A stretch of DNA of 64,000 bases, taken from the NCBI GenBank assembly GCA_025359805.1, contig JANYDU010000026.1, positions 1-64,000 on the forward strand. Reading direction: 5' to 3'. The DNA is from Bacteroidota bacterium. GTDB taxonomy: Bacteria > Bacteroidota > Bacteroidia > UKL13-3. Below the pieces are notes generated by a model. It was not told the DNA's origin. It ran no database searches and saw only the letters and a list, made by a program, of their open reading frames with translations. Both the position numbers and the translations under genes were made by a program. The stretch's first letter is position 1. Every line of letters starts with the position of its first letter. Positions 19,682 through 27,154 of the stretch are shown in pieces.

Positions 19682-20541
19682 TTATTTACTTTCTAATTCT
19701 ACAGGATTAGAATCTTTTTGCGTTGGCTTTTCTTTTAAATTTTCAGCCTTCTTAAACATATCTTTTGCCCAATTTCCATGTTTTAACTCCTCTTTCGTGT
19801 ATTCTTTACCACTTATAGGATCACACTCATTTTTAGCTGCTTTTTTGTTGATTTCTTCCACGCCTGCAATAAACTCCTCATTTGCTGGTGTAGATTCTTT
19901 ACTTAGCACTCCTGAAAGTCCTGAAATATTATTTTTATCGTAATTTAAATCATGGTCTTTTGCGAGTTTATCAACTTCATCAATGGGATCTAATCTATAG
20001 TCATCATGAACATCTTTTTAGTTTTTACCCTCCTTAGGAAGTTGAGGATTTTTTGATCCTGCATAAATTCTATGTACATTATTTTTCACAAACTTAGTTT
20101 CGGTTTTCTTAACGTTTCCCTTTTCATCAACGTGTTTATAATCGTATTGAATACCGGCCCTTTTGTTCCATCATTTTTTAACTCATAATCTGTAGTAACT
20201 GAAATGCTTTGTGTCTTTCCATTCTTAACAAGAATAGTAAAAGTCGCATACTCTAAACCATCTTGATCAATTCCATCAATTGGTCGGTTTGAAGCAAACT
20301 GATACGGAGTTAATTCAGGATATTTTTTAGTCAACGGATCAAGACTTAACCATCTTCCTAATCTTGGATCATGTATTCGTGCCCCGAAGTCATAAGAGTT
20401 TCCATCGCCTTTTACTTCATTATCGTTTTCCTTACCGTTAAAGCCGAACCTATAATCTGTACTTGCGTAAACCCTTGTTGGGAGCGCAGCCCCGAATGGA
20501 CTGTAAAGGCTCTTTAGTGGTAAGGGTTTGCGAACGTACAT
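19682..20541 (-). pseudogene. Orphan RHS core tail with disrupted C-terminal toxin (tip 2)
   Basis: YRFGFNGKENDNEVKGDGNSYDFGARIHDPRLGRWLSLDPLTKKYPELTPYQFASNRPIDGIDQDGLEYA; then a frameshift near 20145-20170 and an in-frame TAA at 20018-20020 before the final ORF 19682-19909. Confidence 0.75.
20336..20404 (-). repeat. 69-bp exact RHS-core repeat, copy in tip 2
   Basis: Identical to 21847-21915; wider homology about 20314-20453 vs 21824-21963. Confidence 0.92.
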
Positions 20542-20688
20542 GGTTTAAAACTGTGGTGTTTTTATTAATAAAACAAATTTACTTTATTTTATATCTTGTT
20601 TTTTAAAGCGAAACACTTTGGTAAAATGCACCATCGAAATATTCGAGTGAGCGCGTAAAAAAGAATCAGATACAACCCGGGTTTATAC

Positions 20689-21168
20689 TTATTTTTTTCG
20701 TAATATGAATTCTCCAATTATTATTTTTGGTCTACTATCAATTAAATTGCGCTTATTTTGTACCTGCCATTTCAATGTATCATCAGGTATCTTTTCAAAA
20801 TCACTAATCAAACATTTCTTCCCGCACTCCCTTATATATGCGTTCGTATTTACCCCAATATACCAATTCCAATCATAACCAATTAAATCTTTTTCTTCAG
20901 TTTCAATTATCAATTGATATCCATCATAAGTATAAGTATCATTCCATCTGCTGCCATATCTCCAATGCTTTTCAATCCATACATTCTTAATATGCAAAAC
21001 TATTGTATCATTAATTTTATATGGATTAGAAAGAGGGATATACTCACAAAGAAAAACTCCTCTATCTTTTGATTCGTTTTCTGTTTGACTTGCTGCAGTA
21101 TGACCTTTTAAGGTGACCATGCACCCTATTTGCATAATTGATAAAATTATAAATAGTACTGTTTTCAT
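20689..21168 (-). CDS. Lipoprotein, candidate immunity for tip 1
   Basis: MKTVLFIILSIMQIGCMVTLKG lipobox; start overlaps the tip 1 stop by 4 nt (ATGA). Confidence 0.6.
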   Translation of the reverse strand: MKTVLFIILSIMQIGCMVTLKGHTAASQTENESKDRGVFLCEYIPLSNPYKINDTIVLHIKNVWIEKHWRYGSRWNDTYTYDGYQLIIETEEKDLIGYDWNWYIGVNTNAYIRECGKKCLISDFEKIPDDTLKWQVQNKRNLIDSRPKIIIGEFILRKK

Positions 21169-21974
21169 GGTTTCGCTTCAGTTTCAACTATATCAGTTGG
21201 CTCTTGTTTAGTGATTTCCTTTTTATTTTCAGCTTCTGTTTTCATTGCATTGACGGTTTCCTGTTTTGGTGTAATTTGTTCTGAAACATCTTCTGTTGGA
21301 TTATTTTCAGCAATTTTTTTATAACGGGCATTAGGAATTGGATTTTTTACGCCTTCCTTTCCAGATTTAAAATTTTTCCCCTCTTCTGTTTTCTTTGCTG
21401 CCTCTAAAGCATCTGTAGGAACATCTATACAACTTTTAGTGCAAACATTATAAGCAGATTTTACAGATTCTTTTGCTGCAGTTGACATTATTTGGTCTGT
21501 TTCTTCCGATGTTGTTATTTTTATTGCAGCTGTATAAATCACATTACCATCCTCATCAAAATTTTCTGGTGAGTTTGCAAATTCTTCCAAAGAATTAAAA
21601 GGTATTCCTGCTTGTGGATTTTTATCTGAAGGGCCTGAAGTACCACTAGACGCATTTGTTCCATTCTTTGAATATAAAACATATCCTGTATTAGCATTTC
21701 CAATTAAAATAGCTGCATGCCCTAATCCCATTACATGACTACTTGCACTTAGAATAATTATATCCCTTCCATCTGCATCCTTAGCACCAATTGGTGTATT
21801 CGCAACAAAACAATAAGGTGATAAATCAGGATATTTTTTCATTAAAGGATCAAGACTTAACCATCTTCCTAATCTTGGATCATGTATTCGTGCCCCGAAG
21901 TCATAAGAGTTTCCAACGCCTTTCACCTCATTATCTTTTTCTTTACCGTTGAAACCGAACCTCTCTTCACTCAT
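21165..21974 (-). CDS. Orphan RHS core tail with intact C-terminal toxin-like region (tip 1)
   Basis: MSEERFGFNGKEKDNEVKGVGNSYDFGARIHDPRLGRWLSLDPLMKKYPDLSPYCFVANTPIGAKDADG followed by a divergent 190-aa tip. Confidence 0.85.
   Translation of the reverse strand: MSEERFGFNGKEKDNEVKGVGNSYDFGARIHDPRLGRWLSLDPLMKKYPDLSPYCFVANTPIGAKDADGRDIIILSASSHVMGLGHAAILIGNANTGYVLYSKNGTNASSGTSGPSDKNPQAGIPFNSLEEFANSPENFDEDGNVIYTAAIKITTSEETDQIMSTAAKESVKSAYNVCTKSCIDVPTDALEAAKKTEEGKNFKSGKEGVKNPIPNARYKKIAENNPTEDVSEQITPKQETVNAMKTEAENKKEITKQEPTDIVETEAKP
21847..21915 (-). repeat. 69-bp exact RHS-core repeat, copy in tip 1
   Basis: Identical to 20336-20404. Confidence 0.92.
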
Positions 21975-21982
21975 AAACTAAC

Positions 21983-22729
21983 TTACCAACTTCCTCCGCT
22001 TCCTCCACCACCAAAGCCTCCGCCACCAAAACCACCAAAGCCTCCGCTTCCTCCTCCACCACCTGATGAAAAACCCCCACTTCCAAATGTTCCAAAGAAT
22101 AAAGGCATCATCATTCCACCACCACCACGTCCACCTCTTCCTCTAAAAATTACCAATAAAATAATGATGATGATAAAGAATAATATAAATTTTGAAGCAC
22201 CCCCTGGAATACTTTTTTCTCTGTCATTAATATATTCTCCAGATGCAGCACGCATAATAATATCTGTAGCTTCATCTAATCCTTCGTAATAATTTCCTTG
22301 CTTAAAATTTGGGTTGATATTTTCTTGTCTGATGCGAGTACTGAGGGCATCTGTAACTGTTGCTTCCATTCCATAACCAGTATGAATACGAACTTTTCTA
22401 TCATTAATGGCTACATAAATTAATAGTCCATTGTTTTTACCTTTTTCTCCAATTCCCCAAGCTGTGGCTAAACGTTGTGAGTAATCAAAAAGATCATCTC
22501 CATCTAAGCTATTTTCAATAACAATTGTAATTTGTGTGGATGTAGAATCGAAGTAGGCAACTAATTTTTGCTCGAGTGTATTTTTTTGTTCTGATGATAA
22601 AACTCCTGCAAAATCATTTACCAATTGAGGAGGATTTGGTTTGGCAGGAAGATCTTTTGCAAAAGCGCCAAAAGATAAAAACCAAGAGCTAAGAAGTAAA
22701 ATAATATTACGCATTGTTACCTCCGCCAA
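21983..22729 (-). CDS. TPM domain-containing protein, Gly-rich C-terminus (YgcG-like)
   Basis: PNPPQLVNDFAGVLSSEQKNTLEQKLVAYFDSTSTQITIVI...; C-terminal GGGGFGGGGSGGSW. Confidence 0.9.
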   Translation of the reverse strand: MAEVTMRNIILLLSSWFLSFGAFAKDLPAKPNPPQLVNDFAGVLSSEQKNTLEQKLVAYFDSTSTQITIVIENSLDGDDLFDYSQRLATAWGIGEKGKNNGLLIYVAINDRKVRIHTGYGMEATVTDALSTRIRQENINPNFKQGNYYEGLDEATDIIMRAASGEYINDREKSIPGGASKFILFFIIIIILLVIFRGRGGRGGGGMMMPLFFGTFGSGGFSSGGGGGSGGFGGFGGGGFGGGGSGGSW

Positions 22730-23153
22730 AAGAAATATCGTTGCTTAATTCGTTGGTATCATTTTTTTGAAAAGGAAAATGTGTGTTCAATTTTTCACCC
22801 GCTTTTTCAATTCCTAAACACAAACCTTCGCTAAATTTTTTACTCTTAAATTCCTTTGCCATTAATTCTTTTACTTCATCCCAAAAATACTGAGAAACTT
22901 TTTCGTGAATTCCTTTATCACCCAAAATAGCAAATTTTTTATCTTGATAGGCTAAGTAAAACAAGACTCCATTTTTTAATTCGGTGGCATGCATTCCAAG
23001 TTGTTCAAAAACTTCTTTGGCCCGCTCGTATACATCGCCTTTACAAGTAGGTTCGATATGCACGCGAATTTCGCCTGAAGTTTGTTGCTCTGCTTTTTGT
23101 ATTGCAGAAATAATCAGTTTTTGCTCTTCTTCAGAAAAGAATTGTTTTGCCAT
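22707..23153 (-). CDS. TPM domain-containing protein
   Basis: ISAIQKAEQQTSGEIRVHIEPTCKGDVYERAKEVFEQLGM TPM-type motif; adjacent to the second TPM gene and lemA. Confidence 0.88.
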   Translation of the reverse strand: MAKQFFSEEEQKLIISAIQKAEQQTSGEIRVHIEPTCKGDVYERAKEVFEQLGMHATELKNGVLFYLAYQDKKFAILGDKGIHEKVSQYFWDEVKELMAKEFKSKKFSEGLCLGIEKAGEKLNTHFPFQKNDTNELSNDISFGGGNNA

Positions 23154-23160
23154 AATTATA

Positions 23161-23203
23161 AAAAAAAGTCCTCCCTTTTGGGGAGGATTTAGTTGGGGCT
23201 TAA
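23161..23203. repeat. REP-like palindromic intergenic element
   Basis: aaaaaaagtcctcccttttggggaggatttagttggggct, hairpin tcctccc/ggggagga plus conserved-looking tail. Confidence 0.5.
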
Positions 23204-23205
23204 AA

Positions 23206-23796
23206 TTAAAATTTTACTTCAGGTGCTTTGTCAGCTCCTGTTACGGCTTCAAAATACCCTTTCTTATCAAAGCCAAACATTCCTGCATATAATACTTGTG
23301 GAAATCTGCGGATGTATGAATTATACTCTTTAACAATGTCGTTAAATTTTTGACGTTCAACTGCAATTCTGTTTTCGGTTCCTTCTAATTGTGATTGCAA
23401 TTCTAAAAAGTTTTGTGTGGCTTTTAATTGAGGATACTGCTCTGCAACCACCATTAAACGACCTAATGCTTGGCTTAATTCTCCTTGTGAAGATTGAAAT
23501 TTTTGAATTTGATCTGGACTTAATTTGCTTGCATCTACTTTTATAGATGATGCATTTGCACGAGCTTGAATTACACCTGTTAAAGTTTTTTGCTCAAAAT
23601 TTGCAACTCCTTTAACGGTATTCACTAAATTAGGAATAAGATCTAAACGTCTTTGATACACGTTTTCAACTTGTGCCCAAGCCGAACTTACGCCTTCTTG
23701 TTTACTTACCATGTTGTTATAACTGCCACAGCCATTAAACACCAATAAAAGTAGTACACCTACTACTGCCAATAAAATGATTGTTCCTTTTTTCAT
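23206..23796 (-). CDS. lemA: LemA family protein
   Basis: GCGSYNNMVSKQEGVSSAWAQVENVYQRRLDLIPNLVNTVKG...RFPQVLYAGMFGFDKKGYFEA. Confidence 0.95.
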   Translation of the reverse strand: MKKGTIILLAVVGVLLLLVFNGCGSYNNMVSKQEGVSSAWAQVENVYQRRLDLIPNLVNTVKGVANFEQKTLTGVIQARANASSIKVDASKLSPDQIQKFQSSQGELSQALGRLMVVAEQYPQLKATQNFLELQSQLEGTENRIAVERQKFNDIVKEYNSYIRRFPQVLYAGMFGFDKKGYFEAVTGADKAPEVKF

Positions 23797-23961
23797 GTTT
23801 TTATTTTATGAGTGAGCGGAAGATACAAATAAATTGCCAATTGCAATTTTCATGACAAAGCGACTTGATTTGTTCCTTTGATAATGATGAAGTGTTTTTA
23901 TATTTGCCTCTTAACAATTAGTAATCATACTAAATTTAATTGTTAAAAACTTACTGCGAAA

Positions 23962-25038
23962 ATGAAAATAAATTACAAATCAGATTGCTTGCATTTTAAA
24001 GGACATATTCCTTGTAAACCACATAAACAAAATGGATATCATTGTGATGATTGCCATGCTTATGAAAAAATTTCGAAACGGATTTTAATTATAAAATTAG
24101 GTGCAATTGGTGATGTAATTAGAACCACACCTTTGGTTGTTAAGTTTAAAACGTTATATCCAAACTGTAAGATTACTTGGCTTAGTTGGACGCCAGATAT
24201 TCTTCCTTCTTCGCAAATTGATGAAATATTAAAATGGGATCATAACTCAATTATGTATGCCCAAAATAGCACTTGGGATATTGCCATAAATTTAGATAAA
24301 GAAAAAGAAGCAGGCGCTTTATTAAAGGTTGTTGAGGCAAAAGAAAAATATGGTTTTGTATTGAAAGAAAATGAAATACAACCTATTAATGATTTAGCAC
24401 TTCATAAATTTTTAACAGGCATGTTTGATGATGTAAGCCAAGCAAACACCAAAAGTTATTTGCAAGAAATTTTTGAAATATGTGGATTTATCCATGCTGG
24501 TGAACCCTACTTAATGGATACGCATTCCGAAAAAGGTTACACTTGGAATTTACCAAAGGGTAAAAAAATAATTGGCATGAATACTGGCTGTGGAGGCAGA
24601 TGGACTACACGTTTGTGGAGTATTGACAAATGGGTTGAATTGGTTGGTATTATTAAACAACAACATCCTGATGCCGAAATTTTATTGCTTGGCGGAGAAG
24701 CTGAAGATGCTCGTAATAAAGAAATTCAAAACCGTTCAGGAGCATTATATCTTGGTTATTTTTCTTTGTTTGAATTTATAAATTTAGTTAATCATTGTGA
24801 TTTGATAATTACACAAGTTACCATGGGCATGCACATTACATTAGCTCTTGGAAAAAAAATTATATTAATGAATAATATTTTTAACCCACATGAATTTGAT
24901 TTGTTTGGTAAAGGAGAAATTGTTGCACCGAACAAAGCATGCAAATGTTTTTACAGAGGAAGTTGTGTAGATGGAAGAAGTTGTATGGAAGAATTACCAG
25001 CACAAAAAATTGCTGATGCTGTTAAACGTTATTTTTAA
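23962..25038 (+). CDS. Glycosyltransferase family 9 (heptosyltransferase-like)
   Basis: ILIIKLGAIGDVIRTTPLVVKFKTLYPNCKITWLS; GMNTGCGGRWTTRLWSIDKWVELV. Confidence 0.88.
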   Translation: MKINYKSDCLHFKGHIPCKPHKQNGYHCDDCHAYEKISKRILIIKLGAIGDVIRTTPLVVKFKTLYPNCKITWLSWTPDILPSSQIDEILKWDHNSIMYAQNSTWDIAINLDKEKEAGALLKVVEAKEKYGFVLKENEIQPINDLALHKFLTGMFDDVSQANTKSYLQEIFEICGFIHAGEPYLMDTHSEKGYTWNLPKGKKIIGMNTGCGGRWTTRLWSIDKWVELVGIIKQQHPDAEILLLGGEAEDARNKEIQNRSGALYLGYFSLFEFINLVNHCDLIITQVTMGMHITLALGKKIILMNNIFNPHEFDLFGKGEIVAPNKACKCFYRGSCVDGRSCMEELPAQKIADAVKRYF

Positions 25039-25059
25039 ATTTGAAAAGCAAAACAGGTT

Positions 25060-25509
25060 ATGACAAAATTAGTAGAAGGTTCAAAAGCTCCCGCATTTAA
25101 AAGCACAAATGAAAAAGGAGAAAGTGTTTCCCTTGCAGATTATAAAGGTAAAAAATTGGTACTATATTTTTATCCCAAAGATGATACATCAGGATGTACT
25201 GCAGAAGCATGTGATTTGCGAGATAATTACAAAATGTTTCAAAAAAAAGGGTACGAAATTTTAGGTGTGAGTCCAGATGGAATTCCTAAACATCAAAAAT
25301 TTATAGCCAAATATGAGTTGCCATTTTCATTGCTTGCCGATGAAGATCATAGTGTGGCAGAAGCTTATGGTGTTTGGGGTGAAAAGAGTATGTATGGCAA
25401 AAAGTACTTGGGAATTTTACGTACCACTTTTGTAATTGATGAAAAAGGAATAATTCAGAAAGTGATTGAAAAAGTAGATACAAAAAATCACAGTTCTCAA
25501 ATTTTATAA
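25060..25509 (+). CDS. bcp: Thioredoxin-dependent thiol peroxidase (Bcp)
   Basis: LYFYPKDDTSGCTAEACDLRDNY, YGVWGEKSMYGKKYLGILRTTFVID. Confidence 0.95.
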   Translation: MTKLVEGSKAPAFKSTNEKGESVSLADYKGKKLVLYFYPKDDTSGCTAEACDLRDNYKMFQKKGYEILGVSPDGIPKHQKFIAKYELPFSLLADEDHSVAEAYGVWGEKSMYGKKYLGILRTTFVIDEKGIIQKVIEKVDTKNHSSQIL

Positions 25510-25531
25510 TATTGAGGTGCGGTAGTAGCAT

Positions 25532-25566
25532 AAAAAAATCCTCTCATCGCTGAGAGGATTTTTTTA
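25532..25566. terminator. Rho-independent-like hairpin
   Basis: aaaaaaatcctctcatcgctgagaggattttttta between convergent genes. Confidence 0.8.
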
Positions 25567-25580
25567 TGAAATTTATTTTT

Positions 25581-26150
25581 TTAGAATTTGTAATACGCTC
25601 CAACATTTAGCCCAATGTAGGACATTAAATCAGACCCCGAATTAAGTCTATTGTATATTAAAATATTATCTTTTACACTAGCCCTTATGAACAATTGATC
25701 TGAAACTGCATAATCCAATCCAAATTGAGGAGCAACAATAACAAAGTTTTTTGAATTGGTAATCAATTTCAAATTTGCATAAGCCCATCCTAAATCTATT
25801 GCCATAAACGGATGAAATTTATTATTATTAAAATGCACTTCAAATACCGCTGTAATTGGCAAAATATTCAATTTATTTCCATCAATAAGAGGAGAAACTT
25901 TACTATCAGTATTTTTATTTTCAAATGAAATATATCCAACATCAATACCCATTTTAATATAATCATCATAATGATAACGTAGTTGTAGCGTACCGCCAAA
26001 TGCGTTTTTTGCAGCTTTTGCTAAATCGTCAGTAGCCAATCCATAATTGGCTGTAAAACCTAAACTATATTGTGCTTTTGCCGAAAATGAACCAGTAGAA
26101 ATTAAAACTACAGCAATTAATAACTGTTTTAAATAGGAAAACTTTCTCAT
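25581..26150 (-). CDS. Outer membrane beta-barrel protein
   Basis: Signal peptide, alternating hydrophobic strands, C-terminal aromatic (VGAYYKF). Confidence 0.8.
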   Translation of the reverse strand: MRKFSYLKQLLIAVVLISTGSFSAKAQYSLGFTANYGLATDDLAKAAKNAFGGTLQLRYHYDDYIKMGIDVGYISFENKNTDSKVSPLIDGNKLNILPITAVFEVHFNNNKFHPFMAIDLGWAYANLKLITNSKNFVIVAPQFGLDYAVSDQLFIRASVKDNILIYNRLNSGSDLMSYIGLNVGAYYKF

Positions 26151-26230
26151 AAATACTCCATTAAAATTAACGGTAATACTAAAACTTTTTCATTAAATAA
26201 AAAAACGTTCTGTATAACCACTTCTAATTC

Positions 26231-26242
26231 TGACAAAAATCA
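26231..26242. promoter_or_regulatory. Candidate FNR/CRP-type box (TGACAAAAATCA)
   Basis: TGA-N6-TCA core in the divergent region between the OMP gene and the USP/cbb3 cluster. Confidence 0.35.
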
Positions 26243-26316
26243 CGTTTAACTGTGAGGTTTATCATTTTCTCCGCTCACATCTGAGAATACATTTGGATAA
26301 ATAAATATTTTATCAA

Positions 26317-27153
26317 GTGGTTCGAAACATGTTTATATTATTAGATGCTTCAAAAGATTCAGAAAATCTACTGAATTATTCGGCATCTATTTTCGAAAAA
26401 GATGAAAAAATATTTAATGGCGTTTTTTTAGATGGAACATTAAAAGAGCATTTTAAAAATATTTTTGATGATCCTTCACATATCACTAATCAATACAGCT
26501 ATTCCGAAATTATTCAAAAAATATTGCATAGTGATACAAATAATAGTGAGGATTTTATTTCTCGATTTGTAGAAAAATGCGAAGAATTAAATCTTAAAAC
26601 TCGCATCTATTTAAACAATGATGAAATCGGTAATACCCTTATAGATGATAGTGTTTATAGCGATTTAATGATAATTGGAAAAAATATTTTTAATACTAAG
26701 AAAAAAAACAAAGCGTATAAAAAAACGATTGAGTCATTGTTATATAATTCAAAATGCCCAATACTTCTTATACCCAATAATCTAGTTCCTTTTAAAAATG
26801 TGATTTTATTATTTGACGGCTCGCAAAAAAGTTTTGAAGCCATTAAGTTATATATTTATCTTTTCGAAAATCAACTGCAAAACAACAAGATTATTTTATT
26901 TACCATCATCAACGAAATTTCTATTGAAAAAGAAAAAAACATTTACGATTATATAAAAATACGGCAGCAATATTTTTCTATTATGAGGGCTTATCCAGAC
27001 ACCTATTACAATGAATTAAAGTTACTGACAGAACAATTCAATCATTCATTGTTAGTAACTGGAGCAAACAGAGACGAGATTATTAACGATTTGGTTTTAA
27101 ATAATAAACATCCATTCTTTTTAAATAAAAACCGAGCGATATTTATATTATAA
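26317..27153 (+). CDS. Universal stress family-like protein
   Basis: Two USP-like halves (SVYSDLMIIGKN...SLLYNSKCPILLIPNN); leads the cbb3 cluster. Confidence 0.65.
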   Translation: MVRNMFILLDASKDSENLLNYSASIFEKDEKIFNGVFLDGTLKEHFKNIFDDPSHITNQYSYSEIIQKILHSDTNNSEDFISRFVEKCEELNLKTRIYLNNDEIGNTLIDDSVYSDLMIIGKNIFNTKKKNKAYKKTIESLLYNSKCPILLIPNNLVPFKNVILLFDGSQKSFEAIKLYIYLFENQLQNNKIILFTIINEISIEKEKNIYDYIKIRQQYFSIMRAYPDTYYNELKLLTEQFNHSLLVTGANRDEIINDLVLNNKHPFFLNKNRAIFIL

Positions 27154-27154
27154 G

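Noticed and set aside
21882-22289. Proline-rich + strand ORF (PPPPKPPPPKPPKPP)
   Set aside because: Shadow of the Gly-rich C-terminus of the minus-strand TPM protein.
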